Shown: one piece after another, positions 47,356 through 59,000 of the stretch
How the letters are laid out: the number at the start of each line of letters is the position of its first letter
How positions within the stretch are numbered: position 1 is the first letter of the stretch
DNA from: Lantana camara
Taxonomy: Eukaryota; Streptophyta; Magnoliopsida; Lamiales; Verbenaceae
Assembly: GCA_037501455.1 (NCBI GenBank)
Contig: CM074855.1
Span: 34,877,001-34,941,000, forward strand
Direction of reading: 5' to 3'
Length of the DNA: 64,000 nucleotides
Program-made: the position numbers and the translations under genes
Notes under the pieces: generated by a model
The model's input: the letters and a program-made list of their open reading frames with translations, nothing else
Told to the model about the DNA's origin: nothing
Databases searched by the model: none

Positions 47356-49987
47356 ATGTCAACAAATCGAGCGGAGACCGGCCCCAGAGGGGAGGGAGTG
47401 GCGACCGCGAGTGAGAGGTCAAGTTCGGACACATCTGGATCGAGTTCGACGTCGGATTCTGGAGAGACCGTGGAGACTAGGTCGACGAATCCTCAGGGGA
47501 GGGATGAGTTCGTCGAGGTCGTAGAGGTTTCGGAGCCTTTGTCCGAGGATGAGACGACAGAGGTGGTAGTACCTCGGGAGCCAAGAGAGGTGACGTCGAC
47601 TTCAGGCCGACTAGAGGAGGAAGAAGAGGACGAGGAGGTGGAGAATTTAGAGCCAGAGGGTTGGCTACAGAATGACCCTCGAGCCATTACCTGTTCGATA
47701 TCCGAGGACAAACTGGGAGAGGTCCAGAAATGGTTGTTTGGGGGGGCTCCGGAGTACGGGTTTTATCGAGTGATAAGGCCCCAGTCAGGAGATCGCATGA
47801 CCGACCCGCCGCCCAACTGTATCGCGATCAACTACTTGGCGGTCAAAAATGGGTTTAGGGTGCCCATTCCCGAGGAGATGGTTTACTTCTTTAACACCCT
47901 TAGGATTAGTCCATTGCAGTTGATGCCCAATTCTTATGCCATGGTAAACGGATTGAGGGCTTTGTTGAGGTGCTTGGGAATGAAGGTCAACGTTTACTGC
48001 ATTTCCGAGATCTTCCAAGCCGGATTGACGACCGAGACCTCGAAGTCTGGCCCGGGGTATATCCAACTGCAATCGAAGAGTAATTATCAGATCGTTAGGT
48101 CGTCTACTTCGTCGAACGGCAAGGGATGGAAGCAGAGATTTGTTTTCATCGAGAGTGAAAAGGGTTGGCCCGGCCTAAAATATCCGGGATGGAGCTGGGT
48201 TTCCCGGTCGGACCTTCCGAGGGGGCATCCGGGTTGGCCAAACACTTTGATGGCGACCCTGAGGAGGATGGGAAGTGTGGAGTCGGAGGACATGGTTGCT
48301 CCGCAATCACTAATCGAGCTGGGGCTCGCGCCAAGAGTTAGAAAGCATTTCGACCCTGGTATTCCGAACGAATCCCTCGAAGCGTCTCGACCATTTGTTT
48401 GTTGTTGTTTTTCTCCTTGTTTGGTTATTTTCATAATCAAGTGCCTTTTCTATGCAGAGCAATACATCATGTCGGCTGCTTTGAATGCAAGAAGGAAGGA
48501 GATGGCCGAGCTGAAGAAGGCGGCCGAGAAGAAGAAAATGCCCCCTCCCACCCAAGCGGAGACTGCTGCATCGACCGATGCGACGATCGAGGCTCTGCCT
48601 GAGGTTCTTGCGATGAGGACCAATGACGCTCCCGAGAAGAGGGGGTGAACCCCATCGGGGGTCGAGGACCAGGGAGCCCCCCAGGCAAAAAAGCAAAAAA
48701 CTAAGGGTCAGGCGAAGTCTGGGGTCGGGGCCGATAAGAATAGAGGTCGAGAGAAGAGCCCCTTACTCCCCATGCCCGCGGTGCTTGGGCCGATTGTTGA
48801 GGTCCAGGTCGGAGCCTACTCGACCCCTCCGAACCAGGGTCGAGGGGCAATAGTGCCTCGAAACGTGGCCAGCATTTTGGCGGGGGTGCGAAGGCCTGGT
48901 GCGGGATCCTCGAGCGCGGTGCCGTGGAAATCGAGCGAAGAAGAGAAGAAGTTGTTCTTCGACTACCCGATCCTCGAGGAACCCCATTTCCCGTGCGGCC
49001 TTGCAAGTGTCAACGAGAGAGGCGAGCCCAGACGGGTCGGAACTGCCCCGAAAGACTACCAGGCACTCGGAGCTCTGTACAGTTCGATCCAGACAACGGT
49101 CGATCATAAAGAAAGGATGGCGCTCTCCGACGACGAGATCGAGGCGTCTTGGGTCTAGAAATATTTTGCTGTAAGTGCTTGTAGAAATTATTTTCTGTGT
49201 ATGGTCGAAGTTTCTGATGATCAATGATGTTTTGCAGTTGGGCCAGGACTTCTTTCAAGTGGCTCGGAGAGGATGGGTTCATCGGCAGTTGAGGACGAAA
49301 GCCGAGCGGCAGGTTGAGACGATGAGGCTCGAGCTGGAGGAGAAGGATAAGAAGCTGGCCGAGGCCATCAAGGACAAGGAAAAACTCGACCACGATCTCT
49401 TGGATGCCATAACAAATCTCTCGAAGGTCGAGAAAAAGCTGAAGGTGGCGGAGGATCGGGTGGCGAGGTCGATCCAGGAAGAGGCCGAAGCGAGAACCCG
49501 CGGCTTGGTGGAGGGAGAGAGGAAAGGCACCAAGCTAGCTCTGGAGCGATGCAAAAGGGGCCTTGCTGAATCCGTGAACGACCTCGAGCGTCGAGGCGTT
49601 TACAGATTCATGAAGTCTAAGGCTTACGAGAAGGCCGTGTCGATCGCGAGCTTTAAGGACGTCGAGGAGGGTTTCAATTTGTGCTTAGCTCAAGTGCAAG
49701 CGGCTAAGTATCTTCCGCTCGACTATGATCAGGAAAAGGTCGGCCTATATCAAGATGATCCTCGTCCAGTTGAACCGGTCACCCGACCTCCTACTCCTGA
49801 GCCAAACTGGGACAATGACGAGTTTGGTTTTGCCGTGAAGTTGGCTCGATCTAGAGCGGCGGGGGAACCAGACAACGTAGCTACAGAAGAGCTCGATCTC
49901 GATGCTTCCTTCGACCCTAAGGATATGTGCCCCGAGTATTTTGGGGAGGGGGCCATCGTTCCAATCGAGGAAGGGACCGGATCCTGA
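47356..49987 (+). pseudogene. Antisense extra ORF (aORF) of the Tat element, 'gypsy-type transposase' domain
   Basis: The ATG at 47,356 follows an apparent leader intron (GT 47,191 to AG 47,354). The N-terminus is Ser/Glu-rich. From about 47,690 follows a globular region (GAPEYGFYRVIRPQSGDRMTDPPPNCIAINYLAVKNGFRVPIPEEMVYFF... LGMKVNVYCISEIFQAGL) typical of the PF04195-type proteins encoded antisense in Tat elements. Another intron probably ends at the AG before 48,458, and one runs 49,172-49,237. A coiled coil lies at 49,285-49,580 (LRTKAERQVETMRLELEEKDKKLAEA...). In-frame stops at 48,646 (TGA) and 49,156 (TAG) break it. The role of such proteins is unknown. It is convergent with pol, about 520 bp apart. 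Confidence 0.75.
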
Positions 49988-50504
49988 GCGGTCGAGGATT
50001 GAGTCAGAGAGAATGGACTAGCCCTATCTTCGCACTCGGAGGTCTTTGGTCAAGGGGAATCCAATTTTCAAAGTTCCGACTGTTGGGGTCGGACTTTAGT
50101 AGTTGTTGGCTCGGGATTCATGTGTAAATAGGTAGGAATCCGAGCGTTTGTTGCTCCCATTTGTAAAATCCAAATTTGTAAGGTTATGATCGAAGAATTG
50201 TGATCGATGTAGACTTTCCTGTTTTAAATACATTATGCAAGTTCTCTTCTGGGTTTTATACGTGTTTTCTCGAGCTTTTGGCGTTTAACTTTTTATGTTA
50301 ATCGAGAATAATGATCGAGAAGATGTCAAGGCAAGCTGCTTTAATCTTTCGAAGTATACAAGAAATTAGTACGTGCGTCGTATAATCACGAGTATATGAT
50401 CGAATAACATAGTTGTTAAAAAGGCAGGAGAACGCTCTATCGATTAATCGACCAGAAATTTTACATATTGTGTATAATTGACCAAAAGAAATTACACCGA
50501 TTAA
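49988..50504. other. Convergent gap between the aORF and Tat pol
   Basis: No coding sequence. Both 3' ends face each other here. It is AT-rich compared with its coding neighbours and probably holds both terminators. Confidence 0.5.
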
Positions 50505-53385
50505 TCATAAGTAATATCTCTTCAAGTTGTGAGCATTCCATGATCGAGGTAACGGTAGTCCATTGAGATCCTCGAGATGATATGCCCAATTTTTGCCTAT
50601 TTCGACGACACGGTAGGGTCCTTCCCAATTAGCATCGAGCTTTCCTACGTGTTTAGTAACTTCAGCCCTTTTGAGGACCAGATCCCCGACTTGAAAGTGG
50701 AGAGGTCGTAGATTTTTATTGTAAGCCCGAGCAGTCGTGGCTCGATATTGCTGCATCTTCATGTTTCCTTTTTCTCGAGTTTCGTTTATCGTGTCAAGAT
50801 CGAAAGCCCTTAGTTCATTATTCCGACCATGCTGGAAGTGAGCCACTCGGGGAGATTGATGTATAACCTCAGCCGGAATCACGGCCTCCGAGCCATACAC
50901 CATGGCGAAAGGTGTTTGTCCCGTGGGGATTCGGGGGGTGGTTCGATATGCCCAAAGGACGCCCTCAAGTTCATCGACCCAATGCCTCTTCTTTGCTTCG
51001 AGGCGCGTACACAGATTCTGTATGATGGTTCGATTGGTAACTTCGACCTGACCGTTGGCCTGGGGATGTCCGACTGAAGTGAATCTTTGATCGATCTTAA
51101 AGTCGGAGCAATAGGCTCTAAATCTTGAACTTCGGAATTGTGGTCCATTATCGCATACTATGACTCGAGGTACTCCAAATCTAGTGATGATGTGCTTCCA
51201 GAGGAAGTCCTGTAAGGAGTGGAAAGTAATCTTTGCGACTGCCAAAGCCTCGACCCATTTAGAAAAATAATCGATCGCCACAATGATGAACTGCCTTTGT
51301 CGAGTTGATATCGGAAAGGGTCCAATTATGTCGATTCCCCATTACTCAAAGGGCCAGCATGACTCGATCGGAATCATGGGTGCGGGGTGCTGATGGGTCA
51401 AATTGGCATGCCTCTGGCAACGATCGCATTTCCTCACAAATTCGAGTGCATCCTTGCGTAGGTTAGGCCAGAAGAATCCAGATCGAGATACCTTTAGGGC
51501 TAGAGACCGCCCCCCGGCATGATTCCCACAGGATCCCTCATGGATTTCGGCTAAAACTTCTCGACCCTGGGATGGTCGGAGGCACCGTTTAGTTGGACCG
51601 ATGAATGAACGTTTGTACAGACGACCCTCCTGGTCCAGCGTATAGCTCAACGCGCGTTGCTTGAGTCTCCTTGCTTTGGTCAAATCCTCGGGTAAGATGC
51701 CATTTTGAAGATACAAGACGATGTTATCGAGCCAACACGACTCAGTCGCATCGATAGAGTTGACTTCGGATGGAGTGTGATCTATCGACCGAGTTGATGA
51801 GGTCATAAAGGTGATGGTCCGATCTTGGGTGCCGAGCGAACCACTGGCAAATCTAGAAAGGGCGTCGGCTCGACCGTTTTCCTCTCGAGGAATTTGGGAG
51901 ATTTCGAATCCATCAAATTCAGTGATTGCCCTTTTGGCCAAGGCGAGATATTTGATCATAGACTCCTCTCGAGCTTCGTATTCGCCCTTGACTTGGCTAG
52001 CAACCAGTTGTGAGTCGGTTAAAGCTCGAAGTTTTTTTATGTTCTGCATTTTCGCAATTCTCAAACCCGCTAAAAGAGCTTTGTACTCAGCCTCATTGTT
52101 TGTTGCAGGATACTCGAGGGCGATGGCGTATTCGACCTGTTGGCCATTTGTGCTGACTAGGGATACCCCGGCACCCCCCCCGGAAGCGGTTGAGGAGCCA
52201 TCGACCGAAAGGGTCCAAACGGTTGGGTCACCCTTTATCGTTGAGTGCGGGCCTTTCTCAACCAAGAAGTCGGCTAAGATCTGTGCCTGGTATGCCACCC
52301 GGGGTCGATATGTTACCTCGAATTGTCCTAGCTCGATTGTCCACTTCGTGAGTCGACCTGAGACTTCTGGTTTGTCCATGACGGTCTTTAATGGTTGATC
52401 GGTGAGGACTACGATGGGATGCGCTTGGAAGTAGGGTCGGAGTTTACGGGAAGCATGGACTACTGCGAGAGCAAACTTTTCGATCTCGAGATAGCGTATC
52501 TCCGGGCCATGGAGAACCTTACTTACGTAATACACGGGGAGATGTTTCCGATCTCGAATGGTGACAAGTACCGAGCTGATGGTCTCGTTTGACACGGCTA
52601 GATACAGATATAAGGTTTCCCCGTCGATGGGTTTCGCAAGCAGAGGTGGGGAGGTGAGGTATTTTTTTAGGTCTTCAAGAGCTTGGTTGCATTCTGGAGT
52701 CCATTCGAAATTCTTGATGTCGCGCAAGATTTTGAAAAAGGGCAAGTTCTTTTTCGACGATCGGGCTATGAAGCGGTTAAGGGATATGATCCGACCCACC
52801 AGTCTCTGTACGTCACGGATCGAGTTGGGGACCGGCAAAAGTTGGATAGCTTTTATCTTTGCGGGGTTGGCCTCGATCCCTCTCTGGCTGACCATATATC
52901 CGAGGAACTTACCACCGTCGACCCCAAAGGTGCATTTAGCAGGGTTGAGTTTTAAGTTGTACTTTCGAAAGAGGTTGAAAGCTCTTTTCAAGTGGCCTAG
53001 ATGGTCGGCGGCTTTTTCACTTTTGACTAGCATATCGTCGACGTATACTTCGATGGTATCCCCGATCTCAGACTCGAAAACTTTGTTCATCATTCTCTGG
53101 TACGTAGCACCCGCATTTTTGAGTCCGAACGGCATAACTTTGAAGCAGTAAATGCCATTGAAGACTATGAAAGCGGTTTTGGGCTGATCCTCGAGGGCCA
53201 TGAAGATTTGGTAGTATACTTGAAAGGCGTCCATCATGCTCAATTGCTCGCATCCGGCTGTGGAGTCGACCAGTTGGTCGATTCGAGGTAACGGATAGGG
53301 ATCCATCGGGCACGCCTTGTTCAAGTCAGTGAAGTCATTACACATTCGCCATTTTCCTCCTGGTTTGGGTACGAGGACGACATTG
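50505..53385 (-). pseudogene. Tat pol, downstream part: RT, RNase H, second RNase H, integrase
   Basis: Minus strand. RT starts inside the conserved LVPKPGGKWRMC segment at the Tekay insertion point and has VYVDDMLVKS at about 53,020-53,049. RNase H 1 lies near 52,350-52,700. A second, plant-type RNase H (LSVDGSSTASGGGAGV...EYPATNNEAEYKALLAGL) lies near 51,880-52,250. The integrase zinc region (HEGSCGNHAGG...CDRCQRH) is at about 51,410-51,545. The core has Asp in WGID, Asp in CDNGPQF and Glu in GQVEVTNR. The domain order with dual RNase H is that of Tat. One TAA at 51,342-51,344, where the family has Gln, separates the HHCC region from the core. Otherwise the frame from 51,281 to 50,505 is open and in phase. 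It ends with a normal stop. Together with the Tekay insertion this kills the element. Confidence 0.9.
53381..53385. repeat. Target-site duplication CATTG, left copy
   Basis: CATTG at 53,381-53,385 abuts the left LTR. The identical pentamer at 63,379-63,383 follows the right LTR. Confidence 0.97.
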
Positions 53386-56029
53386 TGTAGCACCCACACG
53401 TAGGGCCACATCCCCCGCACCATAATCCGAACCCGAATACGAAATGGAATGTCCGCACCCGAATCCGAATCATAGCGAACGGGAGACCAAACACACACAC
53501 TAGGCTAGGCGGAGCTAAACTAACCGGAAACAGAGTGCGCGGAAGCGAAAAAATAAAAGCAACAAGCACAAACATCACATATATGTATAGATACCAACTC
53601 ACACCTATCCATAAAGTATTTACATATATGTACCAACACGTTTCTGTACAGAAGCCATCCCGGCTCGAACAAAAGACCAGTAAGTATATACAAATCAAAG
53701 CTATACAACTACAAAATAATAAAGTGCAAGAATGTAAATGCACCTAACGAGACCTAGACTGACAAGTGCATAAGAAAGACACACTTCTCCGCCTAGCTCA
53801 CGCTCCCAAAACCTGCAACTAAAAGAGTAAACGAGGAGTCAGTCAACTGACTGAGTGAGGGGGCTAACGCACACCCACACCCTACATATATATAGAGCAG
53901 AGCACAAAGCAAAGGCGAAACTATGAACCGGAATAGGTTTTACAAGCTAAAACTTTCCAAAACAAATACATATACTTTAAAACATTTCATAAACACTATC
54001 CCGATTCATACTTCTCAATCATACACAACAAACATAATGCTCGGCGAGAACGAGCTTCCAACCTTTACTCCTCAGAACAAACAAAACAGAAATCATACAT
54101 ACTCCTCTACACCAATGATGGAAGAGCCACCGGCGGCCCTAACCATCCAAACATATACAGACTCACGAGGGGTAGCGAACCCACATCGTGCCCTCCCCGG
54201 TTTTTACACCGAAGGCATCGAAATATCACACCTTCCCAAACTCCCAGGGGTCGCGTGTGACATATCGGATGGAGACTACGCACAGGCCGAACCTCGACGG
54301 CCCGAACCGTCCCGAGGGTTCCTTACCCGTAGCTCCTTGGATCCACACATACAAATCATATCATATCACATGCCAAATCTTTCATGGCGATCTCGCTAAC
54401 AGAATCGTAAAGCTTTTCCAAAATATAGCTTACATAGGCTTACTTAATATCTTTTCCCAAAGCAAAGTTGTTCACAAGATCATAAACATATTCTAATCAA
54501 CACATACATATCTATATATATAATATATAGTCACATGCACGGCTTGAAAACATCACATAAGGCTTTAGGTCACTTTAGCTAATAAAAATCCTAAACCTCA
54601 CCTTGTGCGTGATCAAAATATGAGCAGACGTGAACCTACGCCTCGGGCTCGTCAACTGGAACCTCCTCTGTAAAGAAAACACGAAAGCCCAAGACTTAGA
54701 CTCTATATGAACCAAATAGAACGCTCGGCAAAATGCATGGTTCATATTCAAGATAAAATGTCACAATTAATTCATAAAATTCACAAAATCATATCACACA
54801 TGCTTAATTACAATTTAATTATGCAAAACAATCAAATTATACAATTTAATATGCAAAAGAAAAGCATTTAAAATCATACAAATGCATAACTAAATCAAAG
54901 GAAAGAAATGGCAAAATCCACCCTAGCGGATTTTTCCAAAGGGAAAAATCCACCCCCATGGATTTTTCCCAAGCTACTGCCTCAAATCCACCCTCGCGGA
55001 TTTTTCCAAAAGGAAAAATCCACGATCGTGGATTTGCTCCAGTAGAACGGGTTCCGGCCCTGGGAACGACCGTTCCCGTTCCCAGTACAAACTGGGAACG
55101 GTCGTTCCCACTCTCGGGATGAACAGTACCGAGCCTGGGAACGGTCGTTCCCAGTTTAAAACTGGGCGGGAACGGCCGTTCCGGCCTGGTTCGAAGTCTG
55201 GAACAGAAAATATTTTCACAGAAACAGGGGAAGCTCATTTAAGAGCCAAAAATGGCCAAAATTCATCCCTAAGAGTTGCCACAACCTCCCAAAATGCACA
55301 CACAATACATATAATTCATGCTTGACATATAAACACTCAAATAATGCAAGAAAACGGAATGAAATGGCATGATCAAATGAATGCAAAATTCAAGCCAAAT
55401 TCATGCTCAATCATAAATGCTCAACCAAACAGGGATAAAATGCAATAAATGCAACACATATAACATATACTACTCATATAAGAAGCTAGAGATCAATAAT
55501 AACAAGCAAAGAGCAAGTATCCACATTTTACATGAAACCCTTACTATTCACGTAGGGAGACAAAAGCATGCCAAACTCACTCCAAACTCAGAATTTAAAC
55601 CATGGAAGCGACAAGCACGACGAGAGGATTCCGAAACATACCTAAGTTCGAGAAAAGGCAAAGAAACGGGAGAGATATCGGCTAGAGAAGTTGGATGATC
55701 AAACTTGGGGTTTATGGCTCTCTCTTGGCTTGATGTTGCTGTTGTTGAACGTAAGAAAGGAGAAAGGAAGAATGGTTCAGCCTTTAAGGGCTGAACCGGT
55801 TCGGTTCACGGGTTCGGTTCAAGGTTTCCGGTTCAAGTTGGTTCGGTTTAACAAATACGGGTTCAAATATGGCCAACTCAAATTAAAACAAATAAAACAC
55901 ATGCAACACTAATTCAAATAATCCATATAAGTTCAATTAATTCCAATAAGTCATATACAAATAATCTAAAACGCAAATATTGCTAAATCACATAATTTAC
56001 CTGTACCGACTGTGAGTCGGGGTGTTACA
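53386..56029 (-). repeat. 3' LTR of the intact Tekay element
   Basis: On minus it begins TGTAACACCCCGACTCACAG at 56,029 and ends GGGTGCTACA at 53,386. It contains the palindrome cluster (54,914-55,182), a hairpin GGTTCAGCC-6nt-GGCTGAACC (55,774-55,797) and, beside it, several GGTTCGG repeats. Its start also encodes the last 20 or so codons of pol. Confidence 0.97.
54914..55182. repeat. Cluster of eight palindromes in the left Tekay LTR
   Basis: Four units have AAATCCAC...GGATTT arms: 54,914-54,933, 54,944-54,967, 54,984-55,003 and 55,016-55,035. The last is a perfect 20-bp palindrome with centre ACGATCGT; the other three have decayed centres. Four have GGGAAC...GTTCCC arms: 55,062-55,077, 55,093-55,110, 55,135-55,154 and 55,169-55,182 (perfect), with centres ACGACCGT, ACGGTCGT, ACGGTCGT and ACGGCCGT. 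Confidence 0.9.
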
Positions 56030-59000
56030 ACCTCCCCCCCTTCAGAGAACCTGGTCCCCAGGTTAACTGTCTGACCTGAGAACAAATCTGGGTACAACTG
56101 TCTCATCTTCTCCTCAGTCTCCCAAGTAGACTCTTCGGATTTCTGATCTCTCCAAAGAACTCGGACCAAGGGAATCTGTTTATTCCTCAACACTTGAATC
56201 TTCCGGTCTTGAATCTCAACCGGATGTCTTACTATCGTCAAATCCGGCTCAAGTTGTACCTCTTCCACAGGGAGAATAGTTGATTCTTCGGGATAAAACT
56301 TCCTGAGCTGCGAGACATGAAACACATTATGTATCCCGGTCAGTCTCGGCGGTAGGTCCAACCTATACGCCACTTCTCCAACTCTCTCAAGGATTTCAAA
56401 AGGTCCAAGGTATCTTGGGTTAAGCTTCCCACCTCGACCTATTCGAGAAAATCCCTTCCTCGGAGATGCTTTCAAGAACACCTTATCTCCGACTTCAAAC
56501 TCAAGGGGCCTTCTCCTCTTATCCGCATAGCTCTTCTGACGGTCCTGAGCTGCCTTCATTCTCTGCTGAATCAACTTAACCTTGGCAGTGGTCTTATCTA
56601 ATCTCTCTTGAGGTGTAGCTCTTTCGAGCTTGTTCTCCTCAGTCCACCGCCAATCTTCTAAGTCCCAAAATAGAGGCGATCTACACTTCCTTCCATATAG
56701 TGCCTCGTAGGGAGCCATACCAATAGAAGTCTGAAAACTGTTGTTATAGGCAAACTCAACCAGAGCTAAATGCTTATCCCACTTCTCCTGGAAATCCAAA
56801 GCACATGCCCTCAACAAATCCTCTAAATACCTAATCAGTCTCTCTGATTGTCCATCTGTCTGAGGATGAAAAGCGGTGCTGAAATTAAGTCTCGTACCCA
56901 ATCTACCCTGAAGATCCTGCCAAAACTTAGCTGTAAACCTCGGATCACGATCGGAAACAATACTAGCAGGCGCCCCATGAAGTCTCACAATCTCGTTACA
57001 ATACAATTCGGCCAACTTTGGAGTCTTGTAAGACATCTTTACCTTGAGAAAATGAGCAGACTTGGTCAATCGGTCGACTATCACCCAAATTCCATCATAA
57101 CCTCCTCTTGATCTCGGCAAGCCGGACACGAAGTCCATAGTCACTTGCTCCCACTTCCATTCAGGAATCGGAAGTGGTTGGAGAGTTCCTCCCGGTTTCT
57201 GGTGTTCTGCCTTTACCACTTGGCACGTGAGACACCGCTTCACAAAGTTCGCGACATCTCTCTTCATGCCATTCCACCAGAAGTATTCCTTCAAATCTCG
57301 GTACATCTTCGTACCACCGGGGTGAATGGAATATCCAGAACGATGTCCTTCCTCAAGTATTAACCTCTTGAGGTCTTCTGGGACACAAACCCTGGTCTTG
57401 AACCTGAACAAACCGGAGTCATCGAACCCAAACTTCGTCTCGGGATCTATCCTAGACCGAATCACTAGTCTCTGAATCTCTGCATCCGAAGCCTGAGAAT
57501 CCAACAACCTCTGTTTCAAATCCGGCTGAACTGAGATGTTAGCTAACCGAGCCACTGAAACCAAAACTGTCGAACCCTGTCCTGAAGACTCTGCACTCAA
57601 ACCTGAAACACTTGCTTTCCTGCTCAAAGCATCTGCCACGACATTAGCCTTGCCCGGATGATACTGAATCGTGCAGTCATAGTCCTCTAAGAATTCCATC
57701 CAACGCCTCTGTCTATTATTCAGTTCCTTCTGAGTGAAAAGATACTTGAGGCTCTTGTGATCCGTGAATATCTCAAAAGTCGTTCCATAGAGGTAATGAC
57801 GCCACTTCCTCAAAGCAAACACAACCGCTGCAAGCTCAAGATCATGAGTGGGGTAGTTCTTCTCGTGTTCCTTCAACTTCCTAGAAGCATAGGCCACCAC
57901 TCGGCCATTTTGCATCAATACACATCCGAGTCCTTCCTTAGAAGCATCTGCAAAAACTGAATAGCCCTCGGATCCCTCGGGTAGGGTAAGAACTGGTGCT
58001 GAAGTTAGTCTTTCCTTCAAAGCTTGAAAACTTCTCTCGCACCCATCATCCCACTCATACTTCACCTCCTTTTTGGTTAATCGAGTCAACGGGCAAGCAA
58101 TCTTGGAGAAATCCTTCACAAATCTCCTATAGTAACCCGCTAACCCGAGAAAACTTCTTATCTCGGAGGCATTCTTCGGTCTTTCCCACTGAACCACAGT
58201 CTCAATCTTGGAAGGATCAACTTCAATCCCTTCACCTGAAATTATGTGACCCAGAAAAGACACTCTGTCGAGCCAGAACTCGCACTTGCTAAATTTGGCA
58301 TAAAGCTTGTGCTCTCGAAGGGTCTCCAACACAATCCTGAGGTGAGATGCGTGCTCTTCTGCAGACTTAGAATACACCAAGATGTCGTCTATGAAAATGA
58401 CCACAAACTTGTCAAGATATTGCCTGAACACTCGGTGCATCATATCCATGAACACGGCTGGAGCATTAGTTAACCCAAACGGCATCACTACAAACTCGAA
58501 GTGTCCATAACGGGTATTGAACGCTGTCTTGGAGATATCCTCTTCCCGGATACGAAGTTGGTAATACCCCTGCCTCAAATCTAACTTAGAGTACACCTGC
58601 GACCCTTGCAAGATGTCAAACAACTCTTCGATATGAGGTAAAGGATACTTATTCTTCACTGTCATCCGGTTCAACTCGCGGTAGTCTATACACATCCTCA
58701 AAGTCCCATCCTTCTTCTTCACAAATAACACAGGAGCACCCCACGGGGATGTACTCGGACGGATGTAACCGCAAGTCAAGAGCTCATCCAGCTGAGTTTT
58801 CAACTCCTTCAACTCAGCAGGAGCCATCCGATACGGTGTCTTAGAGGAAGGCTCAGCTCCAGGATAAAGGTCGATTACAAACTCGATGTCCCTATCAGGT
58901 GGCAAAGAACCCAAATTCCCAGGGAAAACATCGGGAAACTCGCTCACGACCTCTGTCTCCTCAAGTTTGGCCTGATCCTTTGGTTTATTCAAAAGATAGG

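Noticed and set aside
47493..49554. Minus-strand frames over the antisense ORF
   Set aside because: Shadows of the plus-strand coding region.
50829..51077. Plus-strand open frames over Tat pol (also 51,811-52,398 and 52,558-53,151)
   Set aside because: They mirror the long minus-strand pol frame and have no domain of their own.
53923..54399. 158-codon open frame on plus in the Tekay LTR (also 61,272-61,748)
   Set aside because: No domain, antisense to the element, present in both LTRs only because they are duplicates. Composition follows the LTR.
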